DNA of 34,736 bases from Nitrososphaerota archaeon (GTDB lineage: Archaea; Thermoproteota; Nitrososphaeria; Nitrososphaerales; Gagatemarchaeaceae), in assembly GCA_027886975.1 (NCBI GenBank), contig JAPCJK010000009.1, positions 1 to 34,736 of the forward strand. Direction: 5' to 3'. A program made the position numbers and the translations under genes. Below, one piece after another: positions 24,069 through 31,805 of the stretch (the stretch's first letter is position 1; each line of letters starts with the position of its first letter). Under the pieces are notes generated by a model, which had not been told where the DNA came from, searched no databases, and saw nothing but the letters and a program-made list of their open reading frames with translations.

Positions 24069-25382
24069 CTAACTCAGTGTTAGTACGTTGGTTTGGCCGT
24101 TGTAGCCGCCGATCTTGACGAAGGTGTTCGAGCCTGATACGACCGTCCACTTCAGTATGTCGTAGAATCCTATTGATTGGTCATGGTTGACCAACCAGAT
24201 TCCCGTTGACGACGAGCCGAAGAAGTGGTCAACAACTGCGGGTAGCACCTGGATTATCTTCGATCCGTCGTAACTACCTGCAGCGAGTACGGACAGCATG
24301 GCAATCCACGCATTGTCATAGAAGTAGTTCGAGTATGGCAACGGAGGAGCGTTGAACATCTTGGTGTAGGTCGAGTTGAAGTAGGCGTACTGAGGGCTGT
24401 TCAACGTTGAGGGAGCTGAGATGGTCAGGCTTACCTGCGACATGAACCCGCCCACCGATGATTTCAACAAAGTGGGGTCGGCGAGAGACTCAATGCCGTA
24501 CCAGCGGATCTTACCTAGGTTCGGATCGGTCGCTGCGTGCTGGAAGACGTTCTGGGCCTCTGTGCCTCCGTCTCCGAGCACCACTACGGTGTTGCTAGTG
24601 GTTCCGCCACCAGTTAGGTAGGCGGACACATCGGTACCTGCGGTCTGGACCTGGGCGGAATAGTCAGCTTGGTTCGCGGGCAACGCGACGCCCTGAACGT
24701 TCAGCCCTGCTGCTACCATGACTCCCTTTCCTATGTTGAACGTTCCTGTCTCAGAAGTGTCATCTCTGTAGAGCCATACAACGAACTTACCCCCGGTCTG
24801 TATGACTGATTTTGCGATTGACGTGCCCTCGAGCTGGTCGCCAGGTTGTCCTGGTCTGTAGACGTAAGGTGAAACGTTCACTAGCGACGTTGCGGTAGCT
24901 GCCCCAGGGAGTATCACTATGTGGTTCTGGGTCGCAAATTGCACGACTCCCTGAACTTCACCTGAAGTCAAGGGACCAATTTCTACTTGAATGCCCTTGG
25001 CTTGGAATTCAGACTGAAGGCCACTAAGTGCTCCCGATGCAGTACCAGCGTCGTCTGTGGAAACCACGGCGAACTGAATGTTGCTTCCTGCCGCGGTAAG
25101 GTTGGCGTTCATCTGCTTAACCGCCAAGTTGACGGAATTCTGGAATGACACACCGTAAGACGCGTAGGTTCCGGTTGTCGGGAGGACTGTGCCTATCGTG
25201 TAGGTTTGGGGTCCTGCCGCGACAGTGGTTGTGACCGTTGAACCTCCTGTGGTGACTGTGTGAGTGGTGCCAGTCGACGACGAAGCGAAGTATCCTGCGC
25301 CAGCTCCTATCGCCAGGCCGACTATGAGCAATACGGCTGCGACTACTGAAGAAATGGCTTTGTGATTCGGAAAAATATTCAT
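24069..25382 (-). CDS. livK: Branched-chain amino acid-type ABC transporter substrate-binding protein 1
   Basis: 437 residues from ATG 25382. The N-terminus (NHKAISSVVAAVLLIVG) looks like an archaeal type IV pilin/class III signal, with predicted cleavage between A9 and I10, leaving a hydrophobic anchor. A Ser/Thr-rich stalk follows (about residues 34-55), likely O-glycosylated. The two-lobed Peripla_BP_6 domain begins YTIGTVLPTTGTYASYG. It binds the ligand outside the membrane for the permeases and ATPases at 25457-29063, which are transcribed from the other side of a 30-80-nt intergene. The ligand may be an amino acid, amide, urea-like compound or other polar molecule; Liv-type binding proteins are diverse. 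Confidence 0.93.
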   Translation of the reverse strand: MNIFPNHKAISSVVAAVLLIVGLAIGAGAGYFASSSTGTTHTVTTGGSTVTTTVAAGPQTYTIGTVLPTTGTYASYGVSFQNSVNLAVKQMNANLTAAGSNIQFAVVSTDDAGTASGALSGLQSEFQAKGIQVEIGPLTSGEVQGVVQFATQNHIVILPGAATATSLVNVSPYVYRPGQPGDQLEGTSIAKSVIQTGGKFVVWLYRDDTSETGTFNIGKGVMVAAGLNVQGVALPANQADYSAQVQTAGTDVSAYLTGGGTTSNTVVVLGDGGTEAQNVFQHAATDPNLGKIRWYGIESLADPTLLKSSVGGFMSQVSLTISAPSTLNSPQYAYFNSTYTKMFNAPPLPYSNYFYDNAWIAMLSVLAAGSYDGSKIIQVLPAVVDHFFGSSSTGIWLVNHDQSIGFYDILKWTVVSGSNTFVKIGGYNGQTNVLTLS

Positions 25383-25404
25383 CGAGCGTTTCGACTGAGG
25401 AATC

Positions 25405-25412
25405 TATTTAAA
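25405..25412. promoter_or_regulatory. TATA-like box between divergent livK and livH
   Basis: TATTTAAA is centred 27 nt before ATG 25382 on the minus strand (leaderless livK). On the plus strand it would start transcription near 25436, leaving about 20 nt before TTG 25457 of livH. Confidence 0.6.
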
Positions 25413-25456
25413 GGTTGAAAAGGCCGAAGCCAAATTGTCCTGGTTGCAGCCCACAA

Positions 25457-26425
25457 TTGCTTGAGTGGTTACCTGGCTCTATCCTTCTCTCGCTCTTCCA
25501 AGGAAGCATCTACGTCGTCGTTTCGTTGGGCCTCACATTGACGCTCGCCGTGGTGAAGCTGCCGAACTTTGCCCACGCAGAATTTCTGACTATTGGCGGC
25601 TACGTGGGAGTGGTTGTTTCCGCAGTGTATCCCGATAATCTTCTTGTCATCGGAGCCGCGGCGTTTCTGGTCTGCTCTGCCATCGGCCTCGCGATTCATC
25701 ACATCGCATTCAAGCCGCTCATGGATAGGAAAGTCTCAATCTACATCCTTGTTCTTGCTTCCTTTGCGGTTGCGCAGTTCATCAGGTACAGCGTTTTCTC
25801 CTGGGCCTCGGTCGTAGGATTGCTGAGCGCGACTCAAAACATCAAGGTTTACTCTCTCGTGACTCTTTACAACACTGAGCTGACCAACGTCTATGCTCTT
25901 GCAATCGTACTTGCGATTCTGATGTCAGTTCTTCTTGAACTGTTCCTGAAGATGACGAGGATGGGAAAGTCGATGCGAGCGATAGCGAGCAACTTCGACC
26001 TGGCGAGGGTCTCGGGCATCAATGTCTCACGAGTGGTGGACGTCATGTGGATTATTGCGGCTGGTCTTGGAGGCATTGGAGGAATGGTCTTCGGAATCTA
26101 CACTACGGTCACTCCAGCCCTCGGATTCAGCACCTTGCTCGATATCTTCGCAGTCGTAATCATTGCGGGCTTGACCAGCTTCACCGGGACGATAATTGGT
26201 GGCTACATAGTGGGTTTTTCCCAAACCACCGTAATGGAGTTCCTGAACTATTATTTCGGCGTCTCGTTGGGGTACCAGCCCCTGCTCCCGTTTGCCCTGA
26301 TAATCGTCATCCTTCTCTTGAAGCCGACCGGGCTGGCTCCGAGTTCGACAGGATTGTCCACGATTAGAAAGTTCGCGAGAAGGAACTCAAGCGGCCCGAG
26401 GGAAGGCGAGCCTCCAAAGGAGTGA
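25457..26425 (+). CDS. livH: Branched-chain amino acid-type ABC transporter permease 1 (LivH)
   Basis: 322 residues if it starts at TTG 25457 (MLEWLPGSILLSLFQGS), the typical LivH opening. The frame runs back to TTG 25415, but that codon is 3 nt from the TATA-like box and the extra residues (KRPKPNCPGC) are not family-like. About eight membrane helices follow, with SLGLTLTLAVVKLPNFAHAEF and the transporter contact loop GKSMRAIASNFDLARVSGIN near residue 178. Membrane-embedded half of the import channel. The C-terminus is Arg/Ser-rich. It ends at a TGA, after which livM continues in the same frame. Confidence 0.92.
   Translation: MLEWLPGSILLSLFQGSIYVVVSLGLTLTLAVVKLPNFAHAEFLTIGGYVGVVVSAVYPDNLLVIGAAAFLVCSAIGLAIHHIAFKPLMDRKVSIYILVLASFAVAQFIRYSVFSWASVVGLLSATQNIKVYSLVTLYNTELTNVYALAIVLAILMSVLLELFLKMTRMGKSMRAIASNFDLARVSGINVSRVVDVMWIIAAGLGGIGGMVFGIYTTVTPALGFSTLLDIFAVVIIAGLTSFTGTIIGGYIVGFSQTTVMEFLNYYFGVSLGYQPLLPFALIIVILLLKPTGLAPSSTGLSTIRKFARRNSSGPREGEPPKE
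26416..26425 (+). promoter_or_regulatory. Shine-Dalgarno before livM
   Basis: AAAGGAGTGA overlaps the livH stop and lies 9 nt (from GGAG) before ACG 26432. No ATG, GTG or TTG stands at this spacing in the livM frame. Confidence 0.55.
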
Positions 26426-26431
26426 GCAAAG

Positions 26432-27565
26432 ACGGCCTTCGACTTCGTTGGGTTCGCAATTTCGTTCGCTTCGTTCTACGGGATCTACGCGATCCTCGGA
26501 ATCAGCCTGAACCTCGAGTACGGCTTCGCGGGTCAACCGAACTTCGGGCAGGTCATGTTCTTCGGTCTGGGTGGAGTCGTCGGGGCGACCGTGGCGGCCG
26601 ACCTTCTTCCTCTTTTTTCTGGGGCAGCAGTCGGTAACATCTGCGATATCTCATCCCGGCTATCCCGCGAGAGCATCGCTCTAGCCTACCCGGCAATCAG
26701 TGTTTCAGTCTGGGTGATCGCTCTCGCGTTCGCCATGTTGGCTGGGGGGATAATGGGACTTGTTGCGTCATACCCAGCTTTGAGAGTCAAGGAAGAATGG
26801 TTCCTCTCCATGATACTGCTCGTCGGGGGTGAGACCTTCAGGATTGTCGTGACGAACACGCCGGAAATCGGATGTGGATTTAACGGACTCGACGGAATCA
26901 CCACACCGTTCTACTGGCTGAGCAACTACTTGCCATCCGGTCCACTCCAGGCAGAAGTCCCGACGGGATTGTACGCAGCTGTGATAGTTTTGTTGGCGAT
27001 TGGGTGTTTTGTTTTCGCTCAGAAAATCTGCAACTCGCCATACGGAAGGCTGCTCAAGTCGGTTCGGGATGACAAGGTTGCGGCCGAAGCGCTTGCGAAG
27101 GACGTCAGCAGGGTGCGAAAGCAGATCATGGTGATCGGCTCCATCATGGCAGGCCTGGCGGGGGCCCTCTACGTCTACTACATTGGGGTCGCGACGCCGG
27201 AGGACTACATTCCTGCACTGACCTTTGGCATATGGGTGATGATGATACTTGGGGGCTACGCGAACAATCGCGGCCTGCTTCTTGGGGCCTTCGTCATCAC
27301 GATGCTCGACAGGGGCTCACTAGTCTCTGGCATAGCGCTGGAATCGTACTTCCCAACTCTCAATTCCAACCTGATTGTCTATGGGCGGTACATGGTCGAA
27401 GCCGTTATACTGCTCCTTTTGCTGGTGTTCAGACGGAAGGGGTTGCTTCCTGAGACGCGCGTAAAGACAAAGGCATACACCCTCTTCGACTTCGGGAAAA
27501 AGAACGCAAAGCCGTCCAGCCAGCCGGCAGAAGTGCCACCGAAAGGAGATGCTACTACTGGTTGA
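26432..27565 (+). CDS. livM: Branched-chain amino acid-type ABC transporter permease 1 (LivM), unusual start
   Basis: 377 residues if initiated at ACG 26432. The next ATG (26555) would cut into the conserved LivM motif EYGFAGQPNFGQVMFFGLGG and remove the first helix, so the gene must begin upstream. From the livH TGA (26423) to 26555 the frame has no ATG, GTG or TTG; ACG 26432 sits at good distance from AAAGGAGTGA. The other option is GTG 26422 followed by a +1 shift (MSKD then AFDFVG). Later motifs: SYPALRVKEEWFLSMILLVGGE and the coupling loop GRLLKSVRDDKVAAEALAKDV. About nine helices. A cytoplasmic tail rich in Lys/Pro precedes the 4-nt overlap with livG. Confidence 0.85.
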   Translation, partial: TAFDFVGFAISFASFYGIYAILGISLNLEYGFAGQPNFGQVMFFGLGGVVGATVAADLLPLFSGAAVGNICDISSRLSRESIALAYPAISVSVWVIALAFAMLAGGIMGLVASYPALRVKEEWFLSMILLVGGETFRIVVTNTPEIGCGFNGLDGITTPFYWLSNYLPSGPLQAEVPTGLYAAVIVLLAIGCFVFAQKICNSPYGRLLKSVRDDKVAAEALAKDVSRVRKQIMVIGSIMAGLAGALYVYYIGVATPEDYIPALTFGIWVMMILGGYANNRGLLLGAFVITMLDRGSLVSGIALESYFPTLNSNLIVYGRYMVEAVILLLLLVFRRKGLLPETRVKTKAYTLFDFGKKNAKPSSQPAEVPPKGDATTG

Positions 27566-28329
27566 CAGACGAACCAATCCTACTCGTGAATGGTATCTCG
27601 AAATCGTTCGGCGGCGTCAAAGCAGTTGAAGGCGTGTCATTGTCCGTGAAGAAGGGGAGCATAACTGGGCTCATAGGTCCGAACGGGAGCGGCAAATCAA
27701 CCCTCTTCAACCTGATTTCCGGCGCGGAAAAGAAGAATCCCGGGGGCTCGATTGAGTTCGACGGGAAACAAATCGATGCGCTCCCGCCGCATAAGAGGTC
27801 CGAGTTGGGCATGGGGCGTACCTTCCAGACCCCAAGACTCTTCCCTGGAATGACAGTCCTCGAGAACACAATGGTTGCCCCCCGAGGTCAGAAAGGCGAG
27901 CGGCCGTTTGTCGCTCCGCTTCGCCGGAGGTGGGAAGGCCAGGAAGTTGAGCTAGCGAAGAAGGCCAAGGAGCAAATGACGCGACTGGAAATCGACAAGC
28001 TCTACGGGAAGCTGACCAGCGAGATTTCTGGGGGACAGATGAAGCTCGCACAGTTGTCCAACGCCCTGATGGAGGACCCCAAGATGCTCTTGTTGGACGA
28101 ACCGACAGCTGGAGTCGCACCGAGGCTTGCCCAGGACATTTTCCAAAGCATAACGAATGAGAGGCATGAAAGAGGGACAACATTCTTCATCATTGAACAC
28201 CGCCTCGAGGTGCTGTTCAAGCACGTGGACACGGTTTTTGTCATGCATCAGGGGAGAATCATCATGGAAGACAAGCCCGAAGCGATAGTCAAAGACAAGC
28301 GACTGGCCGAGGCCTATCTGGGCATCTAA
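27562..28329 (+). CDS. livG: Branched-chain amino acid-type ABC transporter ATPase 1 (LivG)
   Basis: 255 residues from TTG 27562, overlapping the livM stop by TTGA. Complete ATPase: Walker A GPNGSGKST near residue 36, signature SEISGGQMKLAQ near 152, Walker B MLLLDEPTAGVAP, switch His in FFIIEHRLEVLF. The sequence GRTFQTPRLFPGMTVLEN is the LivG-type Q-loop region. It hydrolyses ATP on the cytoplasmic side together with LivF. Gap to livF is 17 nt, so livH-livM-livG-livF form one operon. Confidence 0.96.
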   Translation: MTDEPILLVNGISKSFGGVKAVEGVSLSVKKGSITGLIGPNGSGKSTLFNLISGAEKKNPGGSIEFDGKQIDALPPHKRSELGMGRTFQTPRLFPGMTVLENTMVAPRGQKGERPFVAPLRRRWEGQEVELAKKAKEQMTRLEIDKLYGKLTSEISGGQMKLAQLSNALMEDPKMLLLDEPTAGVAPRLAQDIFQSITNERHERGTTFFIIEHRLEVLFKHVDTVFVMHQGRIIMEDKPEAIVKDKRLAEAYLGI

Positions 28330-28346
28330 CAAAGGGAAAGACAGCG

Positions 28347-29063
28347 ATGCTCGAAATAAGAAATCTGGTGTCTGGATACGGGAAGCTCGCGATTATTCAG
28401 GATGTATCGTTCAAGGTGGACGCAGGGGATTTCGTCGCGATAGTCGGGCCGAACGGTTCAGGGAAGAGCACCCTCGTGAAGTCGATACTCGGCCTCACCA
28501 ACATCTTCGAAGGGACCATCACATTCGAGGGGACGAACATCACCAGCTGGAAACCTGAGAAGATCGCGAAGCTGAAACTGGGATATGTTCCCCAGCTCGG
28601 GAACGTGTTTCCTGACCTCTCGGTGAGCGAAAACCTCGAACTGGGCGGGGTTACCGTCCGTGACGAGGGGCAGAAGAGGAAGATGCGCGAGCTAGTGGTC
28701 GAGCTCTTCCCGATTCTCAAGTCAAGGTCAGGACAGCGGGCAGGTCTGCTAAGCGGAGGCGAGAGGCAGATGCTGGCAGTCGGAAGAGCCCTTGCGGCCG
28801 AGCCGAAGCTCCTGATACTCGATGAGCCAACGGCGGCGCTCGCGCCGATTGTGGCGGAGCAATTGTTTCAGAGGCTTGTGGAGATCCGCCAGAAGTTGAA
28901 CGTGACGATAATCCTTGTGGAACAGAACGCTAGAAAGGCCCTGGGCCTCGCCAACAGAGGGCTCGTACTCGTCCAAGGTAAGAGCGCGTTTGAAGGAACG
29001 CCTGACCAGATTTCCAAGGACAAGGACATCATCAGACTATTCCTCGGCGAACTCGCTATCTAG
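28347..29063 (+). CDS. livF: Branched-chain amino acid-type ABC transporter ATPase 1 (LivF)
   Basis: 238 residues from ATG 28347. Walker A GPNGSGKST near residue 33, the Q-loop sequence LGYVPQLGNVFPDLSVSENLELG of the LivF type, signature GLLSGGERQMLAVGRAL, Walker B LLILDEPTAALAP, switch region ILVEQNARKAL (His replaced by Gln-Asn, as is usual for LivF). It partners LivG. The stop codon overlaps, tail to tail, the stop of the threonine-synthase-like gene (CTAG shared), leaving no room for a separate terminator. Confidence 0.96.
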   Translation: MLEIRNLVSGYGKLAIIQDVSFKVDAGDFVAIVGPNGSGKSTLVKSILGLTNIFEGTITFEGTNITSWKPEKIAKLKLGYVPQLGNVFPDLSVSENLELGGVTVRDEGQKRKMRELVVELFPILKSRSGQRAGLLSGGERQMLAVGRALAAEPKLLILDEPTAALAPIVAEQLFQRLVEIRQKLNVTIILVEQNARKALGLANRGLVLVQGKSAFEGTPDQISKDKDIIRLFLGELAI

Positions 29064-30307
29064 GCGACGATTTGGGTCCGTCCAGCGGCAATAACTTTCC
29101 TCAACGTCGTAGAAAGTGACGAAACGCTCTCGGACAGCGGGACGCGAGACAGGTCGGCTTCGGCCGAGAGATAGTCTTTCAGCCCCGCCCCAGTCAAGAT
29201 GGCTGCGGCTGTCTCGTCGGCCCTGATCTTCCCATGGTCCAGGGCCTCTGAAATCGCAGCGAGGGCCACCGCCGAAGAAATCTCGCAGAATATCCCCTCG
29301 TCCCGAGCGATTTGTTTTTGTGCATTCAGTATCTGCTCGTCAGTCACGGAGATTCCGAACCCACCAGATTTCTTTACAGCCATGATCGAATGCTCGGCCC
29401 CAAAGTTGACTCGGATTGCCCCTGCTACTGTGGTCGGAGGACCCGTCTCCACCACCTCGTCAAGACCCTTTTCAATTGCCTGAACGGTCGGATCTGCCCC
29501 TTTCCCTTGGACCGCTACGAGTTTCGGCACTCCATTGAGCAGCCCCATCTCCCGTAATTCTTGGAAGCCCCTGGAGAGGCCCGATAGAAGCTCGCCTCCG
29601 GCTACGGGGATGAAGATGTAGTCTGGTATCTCTTTTCTGAGGGCGATTTCATAGGCGATTGTCTTGTAGGGCTCGACGAGTAGTGGATTGAACGGCGCCC
29701 AGATGAAGAGGTTCAGCCAGTCGGGAAGGACAGATTGGGCCTGCGCCAGAGCTGACTCCAAACTTGAGGCCGACTCGTAGAGGCCTCTGACCCGGAGCAG
29801 GGTTGGCGAGTACATCATGATTTGCGCGAGCTTCTGCGTAGGCGCGTCCTCAGAAATGAGGATGAGGCACTTGATGCGCGCCCGTGCAGAATAGGCGGAT
29901 ATTGCAGCCGCTGCGTTTCCGTCAGATGCGGCGAAGACTCCTTTCTTTCCCCATTCATTCACCAGTGAGAGGCCCAGTGAGGCGGCCCTGTCCTTGAAAG
30001 AGCCAGTGGGGTTGCATCCCTCTAGTTTGCACCAGATATGACGCAAGCCTATCCGCATGGCAAAGTTTGGAGACTCGACGTATGGGGTCCACCCTTCGCC
30101 GAGTGATACGATATTCTCTTTCTTTACGGGTGGCAGGAAGTCCGCAAAGTCCCACATGCTTCTCCCTTCGAAGTCGGTCGGGAACTTCCCGTCGAGCCGA
30201 TAGCGCGCCACCAGGATTCCCTTGCATTTTGTGCAACGCGAGTGGAAATCGGTGGGGTATGTCGTGGCGCAGTTTGCACAGGCCAGAGATCTGAAACGGT
30301 TCGTCAT
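29060..30307 (-). CDS. Threonine synthase-like PLP enzyme with zinc-ribbon N-terminus
   Basis: 415 residues from ATG 30307. An N-terminal four-Cys ribbon (CANC near 9-12, CTKC near 25-28) precedes a fold-type II PLP domain. PLP lysine in NPTGSFKDRAA, phosphate-binding loop SDGNAAAAISAYS, IPVAGGELLSG, and AILTGAGLKD at the end. This layout is common in archaeal threonine synthases, which convert O-phosphohomoserine to threonine, but related enzymes (threonine dehydratase, cysteate synthase) share it. No hom or thrB gene is near, so a catabolic lyase role in this setting is possible. Its start lies 4 nt inside the upstream flavin-oxidase gene's end, so both are co-transcribed. Confidence 0.88.
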   Translation of the reverse strand: MTNRFRSLACANCATTYPTDFHSRCTKCKGILVARYRLDGKFPTDFEGRSMWDFADFLPPVKKENIVSLGEGWTPYVESPNFAMRIGLRHIWCKLEGCNPTGSFKDRAASLGLSLVNEWGKKGVFAASDGNAAAAISAYSARARIKCLILISEDAPTQKLAQIMMYSPTLLRVRGLYESASSLESALAQAQSVLPDWLNLFIWAPFNPLLVEPYKTIAYEIALRKEIPDYIFIPVAGGELLSGLSRGFQELREMGLLNGVPKLVAVQGKGADPTVQAIEKGLDEVVETGPPTTVAGAIRVNFGAEHSIMAVKKSGGFGISVTDEQILNAQKQIARDEGIFCEISSAVALAAISEALDHGKIRADETAAAILTGAGLKDYLSAEADLSRVPLSESVSSLSTTLRKVIAAGRTQIVA

Positions 30308-31704
30308 TTCTTCGGCGAGTCGCTGGGCTTGATGTTCTCGTTTACCTTGAAAAGATTCGTCGGGTCGTAGCGGTTCTTGACCGAAACCAGACGGTCGTAG
30401 TTTCTCCCGTAGGCAACTTTGACTCGGTCGTCCTCCCCTGCGCTCATGAAATTGACGTAGACCCCGCCCGACGTGAAGGGCTCAATGTCATCCCAGAAGG
30501 CCCGAACCCAACTGATGTTCTTCTCGCTCTCAGACGCGTCCAGCCATGAGCCGCCTATCGCTAGATTCCATCCTGTGAGCCGATGTGGATACGCGGTCTC
30601 GTCCGGCTTTACACGCGAGTAGGCCCCATGGTAGTACTCCACAGCTATCTGCGAATGTTGCGATGGGACGTTTCTCGTGTGGGCGACGAATGTCTCGATG
30701 ACGTCGTCCGTCAGGGCCTTGACGAAACCCGACTTGAAGTAATTGTGCCTCCCCCAAGGCCAGTATGGGTCCCTCGAACTCTGCAGGGCTTCGTAGCTCA
30801 TCGGCCTCAGGTTGTCGTACCGGGGCTGACCCAGTTTTTGAATCGGCGCAAGGAGCTTCTGCCCTTCATCAATCGGCCCGAAGTACCCCGGCCTGATAAT
30901 GACCATTGGGACTCCTTCCCGCGAGGCTATCACCTCAACTCCGATCTTGCCCACCTCGTCCGGCAGGTCTTGCACAAAGCCTTCGAGAAACTCCATGACC
31001 TCCTTCGTCATATGGAGGTGCCAGCCGACGAAGCCGCCGAGGACCTTGCCCACTGGGTGGATTTTGTATTTCAGGGAGCTTACAACGCCGAAGTTTCCGC
31101 CCCCTCCTCTGAGGCCCCAGAAGAGGTCCTCCTCTTGGTCCTGGTTGACGCTGTGGAATGTTCCATCAGCCGTGACGACGTCGGCCCCAATCAGGTTGTC
31201 GCAACTCGTACCAAACATGCCGTTAAGCCAACCGTTCCCTCCCCCCAGCGTGAGGCCAGAGATCCCTGTCGTGGAAATCTCCCCACCTGTCGATGCTAGA
31301 CCGTAGAACTGCGTCTCGTGATCGTACTCGCCCCAGGTCACCCCCGTGCCTGCGCGCGCTGTCTTCCCTGTAGGGTCTACCCTCACTCCCTTTAGGTTGC
31401 TCAGGTCGATTGTCAGACCACCGTCACAGAGTCCAAGGCCTGGGATGCTGTGGCCTCCTCCCTTGATGGAAACAAGAAGGTCATTGTCCCTGGCGAAGTT
31501 GACTGCGTGGACGATGTCAGCGATGCCCGTGCATTTCGCGATTAGGGCAGGATGCTTCTCGATGTTTGCGTTCCAAATCCTGCGCGCATCCTCATATTCT
31601 GGAGTCCCCGGTCGGAGCAAGGGTCCTCGAAGGGCTGTCTTGAAGTCCTGAATCGCAGTCTCGACGATCGTTCGGCCGTCGAGGTTTGCGACTCGCGTTT
31701 CCAC
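30304..31704 (-). CDS. FAD-binding oxidoreductase, berberine-bridge-enzyme type
   Basis: 466 residues from GTG 31704; the frame opens at GTG 31734, but that codon lies next to the TATA box, so transcription would begin after it. FAD_binding_4 domain: VSIKGGGHSIPGLG with the His that usually carries covalent FAD, GISGLTLGGGNGWLNG, and the C-terminal BBE domain YGRNYDRLVSVKNRYDPTNLFKVNENI in substance. The second covalent anchor (Cys in CPTVG of bicovalent members) is not seen, so a single histidyl link is likely. It oxidises an alcohol, amine or sugar with O2 or another acceptor. No signal peptide is seen. It overlaps the threonine-synthase-like gene by 4 nt. Confidence 0.9.
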   Translation of the reverse strand: METRVANLDGRTIVETAIQDFKTALRGPLLRPGTPEYEDARRIWNANIEKHPALIAKCTGIADIVHAVNFARDNDLLVSIKGGGHSIPGLGLCDGGLTIDLSNLKGVRVDPTGKTARAGTGVTWGEYDHETQFYGLASTGGEISTTGISGLTLGGGNGWLNGMFGTSCDNLIGADVVTADGTFHSVNQDQEEDLFWGLRGGGGNFGVVSSLKYKIHPVGKVLGGFVGWHLHMTKEVMEFLEGFVQDLPDEVGKIGVEVIASREGVPMVIIRPGYFGPIDEGQKLLAPIQKLGQPRYDNLRPMSYEALQSSRDPYWPWGRHNYFKSGFVKALTDDVIETFVAHTRNVPSQHSQIAVEYYHGAYSRVKPDETAYPHRLTGWNLAIGGSWLDASESEKNISWVRAFWDDIEPFTSGGVYVNFMSAGEDDRVKVAYGRNYDRLVSVKNRYDPTNLFKVNENIKPSDSPKK

Positions 31705-31734
31705 CGAGACTCGGTTTCGGCATCCCGCCCACAC

Positions 31735-31742
31735 AATATATA
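31735..31742 (-). promoter_or_regulatory. TATA box for the flavin oxidase-threonine synthase-like operon
   Basis: AATATATA on the plus strand (TATATATT on the minus) is the best TATA match in the window. The expected start of transcription is about 31712, which favours GTG 31704 as first codon. Confidence 0.65.
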
Positions 31743-31778
31743 CGAATTCTCGATGTGAACAAGTGACGTAATTCTTTT

Positions 31779-31787
31779 AGGAGGTGA
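31779..31787 (+). promoter_or_regulatory. Full Shine-Dalgarno before the amidinohydrolase gene
   Basis: AGGAGGTGA is a perfect match to the 16S 3' end. It lies 9 nt before an in-frame ACG (31797) and 18 nt before TTG 31806, so the initiating codon is unclear. Confidence 0.55.
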
Positions 31788-31805
31788 AAAAATTCTACGG
31801 GCCGT

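Noticed and set aside
25415-25456. Upstream TTG start of livH giving a CPGC-containing N-terminus
   Set aside because: The codon is 3 nt from the TATA-like box, and the extra residues are not found in LivH proteins; the CPGC pair looks like chance translation.
26422-26637. Plus-strand frame starting at GTG 26422 as a separate gene
   Set aside because: Its translation is Arg-rich and out of frame with the conserved LivM sequence; only its first codons could matter, as a frameshifted livM start.
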